A DNA stretch of 64,000 bases from Actinospica sp035552695 (GCF_035552695.1 NZ_DASZKT010000276.1:67959-131958); one strand, 5' to 3'. Shown: positions 49,092 to 57,024, numbered from the stretch's first letter. The notes: a model not told the origin generated them from the sequence alone. Translations and numbers: made by a program.

Positions 49092-49630
49092 GCTGAGCCG
49101 GAGATCCTGCCGGCGCTGCTGAAGCACCGCCCGGACGTGGCCGTGCTCGACGTGCGCATGCCGCCGGGATTCCGCGACGAGAGCCTGCGCGCGGCGCTCG
49201 CCGCACGCCGGCAGATCCCCGGCCTCCCGGTCCTCGTGCTGTCGCAGTATGTCGAGCAGTCCTACGCCGCCGAACTCCTCGGCGGCGGCGCCACCGGCGT
49301 CGGCTACCTGCTCAAAGACCGCATCGGCCGCGTCGACGAGTTCTTAGACGCTCTGGAGCGCTTGGCTGCGGGCGGCACCGCGCTCGATCCCGAAGTCGTC
49401 ACGGAAGTGATGACCCGCCGCCGTGGCACGCCCATCGACTCGCTCACCGCCCGGGAGCGCGAGGTGCTGCAGTTGATGGCTGAGGGGCACGACAACACGA
49501 CGATCGCCAAGACCCTCGTCATCACCGAGCGGTCGGTCAGCAAGCACAGGGAACGTGTTCCTCAAGCTGTCCTTGCCGCCGACCGACAGCGGCCATCGCA
49601 GAGTCCTCGCGGTCCTCGCGTATCTGAATA
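49092..49630 (+). pseudogene. LuxR/NarL-type response regulator lacking its N-terminus and frameshifted
   Basis: The frame enters mid-receiver at 'EPEILPALLKHRPDVAVLDV' with the phospho-acceptor Asp in 'AVLDVRMPP', and continues to 'GYLLKDRIGRVDEFLDAL' and the LuxR HTH 'LTAREREVLQLMAEGHDNTT'. About the first 35-40 residues, with the acidic pair and start codon, are absent. At about 49549, after 'RSVSKH', a 2-bp loss shifts the frame; the expected 'GNVFLKLSLPP...HRRVLAVLAYL' ending is legible in another frame. The gene therefore has both ends damaged and is almost surely inactive. Confidence 0.78.
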
Positions 49631-49639
49631 ATTCCCAGA

Positions 49640-50815
49640 TCATTCTTCCGAGATCCCGGACCAGGGGGCCCGTGCCGCGATCGCCTGTCGCCAGGGCCTG
49701 ATGGACTTCGGCGACACCCCGACGCCGAGCACGCCCGCCACCCGGTCCCCCGTGCGGTACGCGGCGAGGAACCTGCGCTCGGCGAGATCGCCCTCGACGA
49801 CCGCTATCTGCTCGTGCCCGCGCAGATAGCCGTATGCCTGGACCTTCATGTCGTACTGATCGGACCAGAAGTACGGCACCGGCGCGAACGGTTTCGGCGA
49901 GTCGGGATTCAACAGGTTCCGGGCGACGGCCATCCCCTGTTCAGCCGCATTAGTGCGATGTTCGATGCGCATCGAGGTATCGAACAGCGGATTGTGCCAG
50001 CGGGCGACGTCGCCCGCCGCGTAGACACCGGGAGCCGCGACGCAGTACTCGTCGCACACCACACCGTTGTCCACTGTCAGGCCACTGCTTTCGAGCCACT
50101 CCGTGTTGGGCAGCGCGCCGATGGCGACCAGCACCTCATCGGCCACGATGACCGAGCCGTCCGCCAGCTGCACCTCACCGCGCGCGACGGCTGCGACGCC
50201 GACGCCGGTGCGCAGGTCCACGCCGTTCTCCAGGTGAGCCCGCGCAAGGACGGACCCGACCTCGGCACCCACCGCGTGCGCGAGCGGAACCGGTGCGGGT
50301 TCGAGCACGGTGACCTCCGCACCCAGACCCCGTGCCACGGCCGCCGCCTCCGCGCCGAGAAATCCCGCGCCGACGACCACGAGCCGCGTACCCGGTCCGA
50401 TGCGCTCGCGCAGGGCGAGGGCGTCGCCGAGGGTCCGCAGCACGTGTGCACCCTCTCCCGGCAGCCGTCGAGGCCTGACGCCGGTCGCGATGATCAGGGC
50501 GTCGTACTCCAGCGACGAGCCGTCCGCCAGTGCCACCGAGCGTGCGCCGAGGTCCAGTCCGGTCGCCGACGTACCGAGCCTGAAATCCAGGCCGAGGTCT
50601 GCGAGATGCTCATCGGACCGCAGCGCGAGCCGATCGGCCTCCCACTCCCCCGCGAGGATCTGCTTCGACAGCGGCGGCCGGTCGTACGGCAGCTGCGGCT
50701 CCGCACCGACCAGCGTGATCTCGCCGCCGTAGCCCTCGCGGCGGAGCGTCTCGGCCGCGGAGAGCCCCGCCGCCGAAGCGCCCACAACTACAATTCGCCG
50801 CAACATCGAGCTCAT
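49640..50815 (-). CDS. FAD-dependent ferredoxin reductase (P450 partner type)
   Basis: A 391-residue NAD(P)H:ferredoxin reductase of the putidaredoxin-reductase class. The N-terminal FAD motif is 'RIVVVGASAAGLSAAETL', then 'PYDRPPLSKQILAG' near residue 48, the NAD motif 'RLVVVGAGFLGAEAAAVA' near residue 145, and 'VYAAGDVARWHNP' near residue 265. The start at 50815 overlaps the stop of a ferredoxin remnant as ATGA (50812-50815); ATG 50806 is an alternative. It probably supplies electrons to the cytochrome P450 through the ferredoxin encoded further upstream. Confidence 0.88.
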   Translation of the reverse strand: MSSMLRRIVVVGASAAGLSAAETLRREGYGGEITLVGAEPQLPYDRPPLSKQILAGEWEADRLALRSDEHLADLGLDFRLGTSATGLDLGARSVALADGSSLEYDALIIATGVRPRRLPGEGAHVLRTLGDALALRERIGPGTRLVVVGAGFLGAEAAAVARGLGAEVTVLEPAPVPLAHAVGAEVGSVLARAHLENGVDLRTGVGVAAVARGEVQLADGSVIVADEVLVAIGALPNTEWLESSGLTVDNGVVCDEYCVAAPGVYAAGDVARWHNPLFDTSMRIEHRTNAAEQGMAVARNLLNPDSPKPFAPVPYFWSDQYDMKVQAYGYLRGHEQIAVVEGDLAERRFLAAYRTGDRVAGVLGVGVSPKSIRPWRQAIAARAPWSGISEE

Positions 50816-50889
50816 GACTCGAGCAGCCGGATCGCCGCCGCCGGGCAGACCACCGCGGCCTCCCGCACTCCGTCCAACTGCACGTCCTC
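50812..50889 (-). pseudogene. C-terminal remnant of a second ferredoxin
   Basis: The last 25 codons of a 3Fe-4S ferredoxin remain: 'DGVREAAVVCPAAAIRLLES' and stop, with the final cluster Cys in C-P-A-A-A-I. A stop and no start codon lie 5' of it, and the N-terminal cysteines are gone. The remnant sits between the P450 stop (50914) and the reductase, and keeps the ATGA overlap with the reductase gene, so an intact, translationally coupled ferredoxin once stood here. Confidence 0.75.
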
Positions 50890-50913
50890 GGGCTCCCGAC
50901 CTGTTCGCCTCGA

Positions 50914-52140
50914 TCAAGCCACTGACTGGTTACGCTGCCACGTGACCGGCAACGCGTAGACGCCGTAGACGAAGCCGTCGTGCTTGAGCGGGATGTCCGC
51001 GGGCGCGGCGGCCAGTCGCAGGCCAGGGATGCGGCGGTAGAGCGTGCTGTAGACGACCTGCAGCTCGAGGCGCGCGAGCGGCTGGCCGAGGCACTGGTGC
51101 ACGCCGAAGCCGAAGGCCACGTGGTGCCGCGCCTCGCGGCCGAGGTCCAGCCGATCGGGGTCGGGGAACGCGTCGGGGTCGCGGTTGCCGATGTCGTTCG
51201 CCAGGATCACGCCGTCCCCCGCGCACAGCACCTCCCCCGCGATCTCGATGTCCTCCAACGCCATCCGGATGCGGCCGGTGTGCGTGATGTTGAGGTAGCG
51301 AAGCAGCTCGTTCACGGCGCCGGCGACCAGCTCCGGATCGTCGGTCTCGCGCAGCCTGGCGAGTTCCTCGGGGTGTTCGAGGAGCGCGAAGGTGCCGAGG
51401 GCGATCATGTTGGCGGTCGTCTCGTGCCCGGCGATGAGCATGAGCACGCCCATCTGCGTGGCCTCGTCCCGGGTGAGCTCCCCCGCCGCGATCCGCGTGG
51501 TCAGGTCCGAGAGCAGGTCGTCCTTCGGATCCTTGATCTTCTCGCCGATGAGCGCGTCCAGGTACTCGATCAGCCGCAGCCGCGCGCCGTCGCGCTGCTC
51601 CGGCGTCACCGCGCGGTTGATCAGGACCTTGCTGTTGTCCTGGAAGAACCCGTGGTCGGCGTACGGCACGCCGAGCAGGTCGCAGATCACCCGCGAGGGC
51701 ACCGGGAGCGCGAAGGCCTCGACCAGGTCGACGGGCTGCGGACCGGCGAGCAGATCATCGATCATCTCGTCCACGATCCGCTGCACGGCCGGGCGCATCG
51801 CCTCGATCCGCTTGATCGCGAACTGCGCCGTGACCATGCGCCGCAGCCGCGCGTGGTCCGGATCGTCCATGCCGATGAAGCTCAGCCTGGTGCCGGACGC
51901 GCTCGGAGCGATGGGGACGAGCCGGGGGAAGTCGGGGTGCGTGCTGTCGGCGCTCAGTCGCGGGTCGCGGAGCAGCGCGCGCTGCTCGGCGAAGCGGGTG
52001 ACGAGCCAGGGCGTGCTGCCGTCCCAGAGCCGCACCTTCGTGATCGGGCCCTGCTGCTGCAGTTCGCCGAGCTCCGGCGGCGGATCGAAGGGGCAGCCCT
52101 CCGCCTTCCGCATCGGATAGGCGTGGATCGTCTCGGTCAT
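50914..52140 (-). CDS. cytochrome P450
   Basis: A 408-residue soluble bacterial P450. The I-helix oxygen-binding motif 'MLIAGHETTANMIALG' is near residue 238, the K-helix E-x-x-R is in 'VNELLRYLNI' near residue 281, and the heme loop 'FGFGVHQCLGQPLARLE' places the thiolate Cys near residue 350. It resembles CYP105-type actinobacterial P450s. The TGATG junction with the upstream ferredoxin (52140) sets the start. The C-terminus runs seven residues past a typical '...LPVTW' end, perhaps because the following ferredoxin gene was cut. The substrate is unknown. Confidence 0.93.
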   Translation of the reverse strand: MTETIHAYPMRKAEGCPFDPPPELGELQQQGPITKVRLWDGSTPWLVTRFAEQRALLRDPRLSADSTHPDFPRLVPIAPSASGTRLSFIGMDDPDHARLRRMVTAQFAIKRIEAMRPAVQRIVDEMIDDLLAGPQPVDLVEAFALPVPSRVICDLLGVPYADHGFFQDNSKVLINRAVTPEQRDGARLRLIEYLDALIGEKIKDPKDDLLSDLTTRIAAGELTRDEATQMGVLMLIAGHETTANMIALGTFALLEHPEELARLRETDDPELVAGAVNELLRYLNITHTGRIRMALEDIEIAGEVLCAGDGVILANDIGNRDPDAFPDPDRLDLGREARHHVAFGFGVHQCLGQPLARLELQVVYSTLYRRIPGLRLAAAPADIPLKHDGFVYGVYALPVTWQRNQSVA

Positions 52141-52352
52141 CAGTCCTCCTGGACAGTGATCGCGGCGGCCGGGCAGACGCTCGCCGCCTCGCGCACGATG
52201 GCGTGCAGCGGCTCGGCCGGCGTCTCGTCGAGCAGCATCACGATGCCGTCCTCCTCGCGCTGGTCGAAGACCTCCGGGGCGAGCAGCACGCACTGGCCCG
52301 CGCCGCAGCACTTGTCCTGATCGACGGTCAGCTTCATCGTCATCGTGCTCAC
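52140..52352 (-). CDS. [3Fe-4S] ferredoxin (P450 redox partner)
   Basis: A ferredoxin of about 70 residues. The cluster ligands are in 'VDQDKCCGAGQCVLLAPEVF' (Cys, non-Cys spacing, Cys) and 'ASVCPAAAITVQED'. GTG 52352 overlaps the stop of the preceding P450 stub as GTGA; ATG 52343 three codons on is an alternative. Its own stop overlaps the P450 start by one base. It should pass single electrons from a reductase, probably the one at 49640-50815, to the P450. Confidence 0.88.
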   Translation of the reverse strand: MSTMTMKLTVDQDKCCGAGQCVLLAPEVFDQREEDGIVMLLDETPAEPLHAIVREAASVCPAAAITVQED

Positions 52353-52609
52353 CACCCCAGCGGGAGGGGCTCGTCGGTGGAGATCCGTGCGGCGCCGGAC
52401 GCGCTCAGCAGGCGGGTGAAGCGCGGATCGGAGAGCGCGGTCTTGACGTCCGCGTACCGGGTGAGCAGGGACGCCTCGTCGCCGCCGGGCAGGGTGACCC
52501 GGGCGACCGGGCAGCGGCCGCGCAGCGCGGACCACTCCGGCGGCGGGTCGAGGGCGGTGGGATTCGCGAAGGGGTACTCGAGGGTGGTGGTCGCCTCGGG
52601 TTGATCCAC
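52349..52609 (-). pseudogene. cytochrome P450 stub with internal deletion
   Basis: An 86-residue frame. Its first ~75 residues match the N-terminus of CYP105/CYP107-like P450s ('PTALDPPPEWSALRGRCPVA', 'DEASLLTRYADVKTALSDPR', 'RLLSASGAARIST'). It then passes into '...LPLGW' and a stop, which looks like the very end of a P450 ('LPVTW'/'LPVRW' type). The central ~300 residues with the I-helix, E-x-x-R and heme Cys are absent. GAGGAG lies 5 bases ahead of GTG 52609. The stop overlaps the ferredoxin start as GTGA, so translation of this stub may still serve to couple the ferredoxin. Confidence 0.75.
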
Positions 52610-52666
52610 GATGGCTCCTCGGGGAGAGGTTGTCGTTCTGTGGGCAGTCAACTCCGCCCCGTAGCG

Positions 52667-52688
52667 TTAAGTCAAGCGTCCGACTTAA
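52667..52688. promoter_or_regulatory. inverted repeat, probable TetR operator for the P450 locus
   Basis: TTAAGTC (52667-52673) and GACTTAA (52682-52688) form a perfect 7-bp inverted repeat with an 8-base spacer, in the 132-bp gap between the TetR gene and the P450 stub. Read on the minus strand it includes a TTGACT hexamer that could be a -35 element, so binding would block the promoter. Confidence 0.6.
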
Positions 52689-52741
52689 TCTTTCTCGCAG
52701 AGTCCTGACGAATCACTGACAGGATTCGAGGAAAGAGCTGG

Positions 52742-53398
52742 TCAGGACCCGGATTCGGCCGTGTCGGGCGCCAGCAGCAAACCGGTGACGGCGTCCACCA
52801 GGAGTGTCGCGGTCCGGGCCCAGGCGGGCGCCGGCGGCTCGCCCGACCCGGCCAGCGCGCGCTCGCGGTCCGCGCACGTGTGCATGATCAGGCTCCTGAC
52901 CATCTGCAGCCGCTCCCGGCGCACGTCCTCGGAGAGCCCGGACATGCCGGCATGCAGCCCTCGGAGGATCGGCCCGAGCGAGGGCGCGGTGAGCACCTCG
53001 TCGGTGGCGATGTCGCGCAGCGCGGGATCGGTGCTGACCTGGAGTGAGAAGCGGCCGTACCAGGAGGTGCGGCCGATGGCGGCCAGGTGCTCGGTGAGCG
53101 GCCGGACCAGGCACTCGACCCAGGCCCGCACGCCGTCGTCCTCGCCGACCCGTTCGGCCAGCAGGTTCCGGGACTGCTCGATCTCCGTGTCGTGCCGGTG
53201 CACGATCGCCCTGATCAGGTCGGCCTTCGCGCCGAAGTGATAGCCGACCGCGGCGTTGTTCCCCTGCCCGGCGGCCTCGCTGATCTGCCGGCTGGAGACG
53301 GCCGTCACCCCGTGCTCGGCGAACAGCCGCTCGGCCGTCGCCATGATCGCTTCCTTGGTGCCCACCGCCTGGCGCCCACGCGTTCCCACCGTCAGCAT
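52742..53398 (-). CDS. TetR family transcriptional regulator of the P450 locus
   Basis: A 218-residue TetR regulator. The HTH is at residues 12-60 ('AIMATAERLFAEHGVTAVSS' then 'ISEAAGQGNNAAVGYHFGAK'). The 'G-Q-G-N-N-A-A-V-x-Y-H-F' recognition helix is characteristic of a large actinobacterial TetR subgroup. ATG 53398 is chosen over a TTG four codons upstream. It is co-directional with the P450/ferredoxin genes that begin 132 bp downstream, with an inverted repeat in between, and is the likely repressor of that set. Confidence 0.87.
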   Translation of the reverse strand: MLTVGTRGRQAVGTKEAIMATAERLFAEHGVTAVSSRQISEAAGQGNNAAVGYHFGAKADLIRAIVHRHDTEIEQSRNLLAERVGEDDGVRAWVECLVRPLTEHLAAIGRTSWYGRFSLQVSTDPALRDIATDEVLTAPSLGPILRGLHAGMSGLSEDVRRERLQMVRSLIMHTCADRERALAGSGEPPAPAWARTATLLVDAVTGLLLAPDTAESGS

Positions 53399-53518
53399 CT
53401 TAGGGCTCAACGGCGGTAATTACTGCGAATGCCGTACGCACGAGTAGCAGGAAACCGCCGGCCGACGGAGGATGTCGAGAAGCGCGGTTCGCGTCGGGTC
53501 CGGTGGGCGTCGGGAGGC

Positions 53519-54928
53519 ATGATGACCAGTATCGCGGTACGCACATCGGCTGAGCTGGGTACTTTCGCACGGGACACGACGCCGCCCGCCTCGCACGCCT
53601 CGATGCAGGCCGACATCGGGCACCGGGACCCGATCGCGATCCTAGAGCGGCAGGCCGAGAATCGCGTGCCGGAGCTGGTGCCGATCCGGCACGGCCGAAT
53701 GCTCGCCTCCCCCTTCGCGTTCTTCCGCGGGGCCGCCGCCGTGATGGCCGGCGACCTGGCCGGCACTCCCGACTCGGGTGTGCGCGTGCAGCTGTGCGGC
53801 GACGCGCACCTGGCCAACTTCGGCCTGTTCGCCTCGCCCGAGCGCCGCCTCGTGTTCGACCTGAACGACTTCGACGAGACGCATCCCGGGCCGTGGGAGT
53901 GGGACGTCAAGCGGCTGACCGCGAGCCTGGAGATCGCCGCGCGTGCCAACGACTTCGGGCGCAAGCACCGGCGGGCGATCCAGCTGGCCACGGTCCGCTC
54001 GTATCAGGACGCGATGAGGGACTTCGCGGCGATGCACGAGCTCGACGTCTGGTACGCGCAGGCGGATGTGGCCGACCTTCAGGAGCTGCTGAGGGACCAG
54101 CTCAAGAAGGCGCGTCGTAAGCAGGTTGACAAGTCCATCACCCGGGCGCGCACCCGCGACAGCCGACGGGCCATGGGCAAGCTGACGAAGCTCGAGGACG
54201 GCCGGCGGCACATCGTCGCCGATCCCCCGCTCGTCATGCCGCTGCGCGATCTGCTCGCCGATGAGGAGCGCCGGGCGTTCGAGGATCGGGCGCGCATGCT
54301 GCTCGGCAACTATCGCAGGACCCTGCAATCGGATCGTCGTACCCTGCTGGACAAGTTCGAGTACGTGGACATGGCGCGCAAGGTCGTGGGCGTGGGCAGC
54401 GTCGGCACGCGCTGCTGGATCACGCTGATGTACGGCCGCGACGACGACGATCCGCTGTTCCTGCAGATCAAGGAGGCGCAGCGGTCCGTCGTCGAGGAGT
54501 ACGGCGGGATCAAGCCGGAAGCCGGGCACGCGGCGTGCCAGGGCAAGCGCGTGGTCGACGGCCAGCGGTTGATGCAGGCGGCGAGCGACATCTTCCTCGG
54601 CTGGGAGTCGGCGGACGGCATCGACGGGGCGCGGCGCGATTTCTACGTGCGCCAACTCGCCGACTGGAAGGGCTCGGCGAACGTCGACGAGATGACGCCG
54701 GGCGACCTGAGCGACTACGGCCGCCTCTGCGGTTGGACGCTCGCCCGGGCGCACGCACGCTCGGGTGACCGCGTCGCCATCGCCGCGTACCTCGGTGACG
54801 ACACGACGTTCGCGCACGCGATCGCCGAGTTCGCCGCCGCGTACGCGGATCAGAACGACCGCGACTACGCGGCGATGCGGACCGCGATGAGGTCGGGTCG
54901 TATCGCCGTGGAGCCCGACCTCCGCTAG
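53519..54928 (+). CDS. DUF2252 family protein
   Basis: A protein of about 469 residues that matches the DUF2252 family in full: 'MLASPFAFFRGAAAVMAGDL' near residue 65, 'VQLCGDAHLANFGLFASPER' near residue 88, 'VFDLNDFDETHPGPWEWDVK' near residue 113 and 'FLQIKEAQRSVVEEYGG' near residue 315. The G-D-x-H-x-x-N and D-x-N-D-F-D motifs resemble the catalytic and metal loops of aminoglycoside-phosphotransferase-like kinases, so a kinase-like fold is plausible; no substrate is known. GGGAGG sits very close to the two adjacent ATGs (53519 and 53522). It is divergent from the TetR gene. Confidence 0.87.
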   Translation: MMTSIAVRTSAELGTFARDTTPPASHASMQADIGHRDPIAILERQAENRVPELVPIRHGRMLASPFAFFRGAAAVMAGDLAGTPDSGVRVQLCGDAHLANFGLFASPERRLVFDLNDFDETHPGPWEWDVKRLTASLEIAARANDFGRKHRRAIQLATVRSYQDAMRDFAAMHELDVWYAQADVADLQELLRDQLKKARRKQVDKSITRARTRDSRRAMGKLTKLEDGRRHIVADPPLVMPLRDLLADEERRAFEDRARMLLGNYRRTLQSDRRTLLDKFEYVDMARKVVGVGSVGTRCWITLMYGRDDDDPLFLQIKEAQRSVVEEYGGIKPEAGHAACQGKRVVDGQRLMQAASDIFLGWESADGIDGARRDFYVRQLADWKGSANVDEMTPGDLSDYGRLCGWTLARAHARSGDRVAIAAYLGDDTTFAHAIAEFAAAYADQNDRDYAAMRTAMRSGRIAVEPDLR

Positions 54929-54974
54929 ACCGTGCTCGCGCGTACGCTCTGCATCCGACATTCCGGAAAAGAGG

Positions 54975-55004
54975 TTGGGCGGCGCGGCGGCGCGCTGCTA
55001 GTGT
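54975..55004 (+). promoter_or_regulatory. promoter of the GNAT-IF-1 operon
   Basis: TTGGGC (54975-54980) and TAGTGT (54999-55004), separated by 18 bp, fit the actinobacterial housekeeping consensus. Transcription would start near 55011, giving a leader of about 140 nt before the GNAT start, with room for the small frame and stem-loop described next. Confidence 0.5.
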
Positions 55005-55043
55005 CGCGGTCGGCCGTGAATTCTTTGTAGGGAGGTGAGACCC

Positions 55044-55097
55044 GTGAACGCAGTCACCCGCGGGTGCTCCCTCATCTCGTCACGGTCAGGCGATTGA
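55044..55097 (+). CDS. possible 17-codon leader peptide
   Basis: GTG 55044 is preceded at ideal spacing by GGGAGGTGA (55030-55038), one of the strongest RBSs in the window, and reads 17 codons (M-N-A-V-T-R-G-C-S-L-I-S-S-R-S-G-D) to TGA. It lies in the leader of the GNAT-IF-1 operon, ahead of a stem-loop region (about 55109-55139, CTTGA/TCGAG inner stem, GGGAG/CTCTCC outer). It may be a regulatory upstream frame. Too short to judge by coding statistics. Confidence 0.4.
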   Translation: MNAVTRGCSLISSRSGD

Positions 55098-55152
55098 CGC
55101 AGGTGTCGCCGGGAGCGCCTTGAGATCGAGGCTCTCCTGGAAGGAGACACCG

Positions 55153-55947
55153 ATGAACACCAAACCTTTCGCCTCCCGCCCGAGCGGACGCACGTTGCTG
55201 GTCACGCGCATCGCGGACGGTATTTGGCACGCCTTGGAGGACGACCTGGTGGTCGGCCGCGGCCACGCCGCGCGCAGGCCCGACGGACGCCTGTTCGTCA
55301 GCATCGACGCCTGGCACGACGCCGCCTTCGAGCAGCTCGCCGAGGCGATGCTGGCGGCCCTGCCCGCACCGCTGTATACGCTCGTTGACGAGGCCGACGT
55401 CGACATGGCGTCCGGCTGGCAGCGGGTCGGCTTCACGGTCCGGCGCCGCGAGTGGGAGTTCGCTGTACCGACCGACCCGCTCACTACCGGGCTCGCGGGA
55501 GTCGTCCCTCCCCCGGGCGTGACGATCGTGCCCGTCGGCGCGGCGGACGAAGGTCCGCTGCGGGCCGTGGATCGCGCGATCCGCCGGGAGGTCGCGGCTG
55601 GCGCCGGATGGCACTCGATGCCCGCTGAGATCCTGCCCCGGCGTGCGGGCGACACGATCGTCGACCCGTCGCGGTACGCGGCGGCCGCGTCGGCGGATCG
55701 CTACCTGGGATTGGTCCGGCTGGTGGCCGTGACCCGGCTGCCGCGCATCGGGCTGATCGCGGTCCGGGCCGGTGAGCAGCGGCGCGGTATCGCCCGGGCG
55801 CTGCTGGCCGATGTGCTCGGGACACTGGACCAGCGCGGTATCGCCACGGCGTCGGCCGAAGTCGACGAGGCGAACGAGGCGGCGTTGGCACTGTTCGAGG
55901 GAATCGGAAGTCGGAAGACGAGCAGCAACCTGGAGTTGGCGCGATGA
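55153..55947 (+). CDS. GNAT family N-acetyltransferase
   Basis: A 264-residue protein whose C-terminal half is a GNAT domain. The acetyl-CoA-binding motif A is 'IGLIAVRAGEQRRGIARALL' (R/Q-x-x-G-x-A pattern) near residue 200, followed by 'EVDEANEAALALFEGIGSRK', motif B. The N-terminal half resembles a second, degenerate GNAT module ('FEQLAEAMLAALPAPLYTLV'). AAGGAG precedes ATG 55153. The stop overlaps the IF-1 start as ATGA, so the two are made together. The acceptor is unknown; translation-linked modification is a thought from context only. Confidence 0.87.
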   Translation: MNTKPFASRPSGRTLLVTRIADGIWHALEDDLVVGRGHAARRPDGRLFVSIDAWHDAAFEQLAEAMLAALPAPLYTLVDEADVDMASGWQRVGFTVRRREWEFAVPTDPLTTGLAGVVPPPGVTIVPVGAADEGPLRAVDRAIRREVAAGAGWHSMPAEILPRRAGDTIVDPSRYAAAASADRYLGLVRLVAVTRLPRIGLIAVRAGEQRRGIARALLADVLGTLDQRGIATASAEVDEANEAALALFEGIGSRKTSSNLELAR

Positions 55948-56168
55948 CGAAGCAACCGGGCAGCATCGAAGTCGAGGGTCGCGTCGTCGAGTGCCTGCGC
56001 AGCGCGATGTTCACCGTGGAGCTCGCGAACGGCCACGAGGTGCTCGCGCACATCAGCGGGAAGATCCGCAAGAACTACATCAGGATCCTGCCGGAGGACC
56101 GGGTGCTCGTGGAGCTCAGCCCGTACGACCTGACCCGCGGCCGGATCGTGTTCCGCTACCGGAACTAG
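55944..56168 (+). CDS. infA: translation initiation factor IF-1, paralogue outside the ribosomal cluster
   Basis: A 74-residue OB-fold protein clearly of the IF-1 family: 'GRVVECLRSAMFTVELANGH', 'VLAHISGKIRKNYIRILPED' and 'VELSPYDLTRGRIVFRYR' match the whole chain, including the RNA-binding loop K-I-R-K-N-Y-I-R-I. The house-keeping infA of actinobacteria lies beside rpmJ/rpsM; here it is coupled to a GNAT gene with no ribosomal genes near, so this is probably a second copy. IF-1 binds the 30S A-site. Its N-terminus (MTKQPGSIEVEG) differs from the standard MAKKDGVIEIEG-like start. Confidence 0.92.
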   Translation: MTKQPGSIEVEGRVVECLRSAMFTVELANGHEVLAHISGKIRKNYIRILPEDRVLVELSPYDLTRGRIVFRYRN

Positions 56169-56190
56169 TGGCGGCCGGGATCTGCCGCGG

Positions 56191-56910
56191 CTAGCGCTCC
56201 AAGTCCGCGATCGCCGTGGCAGAACCGGGGGCGACCTCGGTGAAGCCGGCGTCGCGGACGATCGGCAGGTCTTCGGACGCCGCGAGTGCGGCCCACTGCC
56301 CGGGCGTGGCGGCGCGGACGGCGAGGGGGAATCCGTCCGCGCGCCACTTCGCGGCCCGCTCCGCGTCCATCCGCCACCAGCCGAGCTGGGCGGCGTGGCC
56401 GGCCTGGGCCATGGCCTTGCCCGCGCTCATCTCGACGGCGGGGTTCATCCAGATCACGGGCACGCCGGGCTGGGGCGGCGGGGGCGCGGCGTCGTCGCCG
56501 AAGTCGGTGCCCGAGACCTGAAGCCGCGCCAGGTCCTTGGGCCAGGCGTCGAGTGGGATCGGCGGGTAGACGCGCACCTCGGCGGTCCGGCCGGCGACGG
56601 TGATGCCGGGCAGGGTCTCGGCGCGCCGCCACTCGGCGCCGCGGGCGCGGCGGACCACCTTGCGGATCCGGGCGTCCTGCCAGGCGAGCACCGCGGCGGA
56701 CCATTCACCCTCAGGGGTGGTCGCGCGCGGGTCGGAGAGCAGGGTGAGCACCGCGCGCGCCGCGGTCTCCAGCGCGTCCGTGCGCTGGGGTACGGCCTCG
56801 CGTTCCAGCCGCACGACGAGCGGCATCACGTACTGCGGGCGCTCGTCGCGCGGGTCCCCCATTGGTTTGAACGCCGATTCGTCGACCGGCGCGCCTTCGG
56901 CCTCCTGCAT
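56191..56910 (-). CDS. peptidyl-tRNA hydrolase (PTH2)-like protein
   Basis: A 239-residue actinobacterial protein whose C-terminal part carries 'AVEMSAGKAMAQAGHAAQLG' near residue 160, the PTH2 signature (K-x-x-A-Q-x-x-H-A), followed by 'LAVRAATPGQWAALAASEDL' and 'IVRDAGFTEVAPGSATAIAD', corresponding to the V-x-D-A-G-x-T-E-[VI]-x-x-G-[ST] end of the family. The N-terminal ~140 residues are an extra domain seen in actinobacterial members. The likely activity is release of peptides from tRNA. Its proximity to IF-1 (convergent, 22 bp apart) may be chance. Confidence 0.82.
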   Translation of the reverse strand: MQEAEGAPVDESAFKPMGDPRDERPQYVMPLVVRLEREAVPQRTDALETAARAVLTLLSDPRATTPEGEWSAAVLAWQDARIRKVVRRARGAEWRRAETLPGITVAGRTAEVRVYPPIPLDAWPKDLARLQVSGTDFGDDAAPPPPQPGVPVIWMNPAVEMSAGKAMAQAGHAAQLGWWRMDAERAAKWRADGFPLAVRAATPGQWAALAASEDLPIVRDAGFTEVAPGSATAIADLER

Positions 56911-57024
56911 GATCCCATCCTACTTCTGGCATGATTCCGGCCTGACGCTACGTCAAACGAGGGATTTACCGTGCCTGAGCTGGACGGGACGGGTAAGTAG
57001 CTGAACGTCCACTGGTACAACAAT

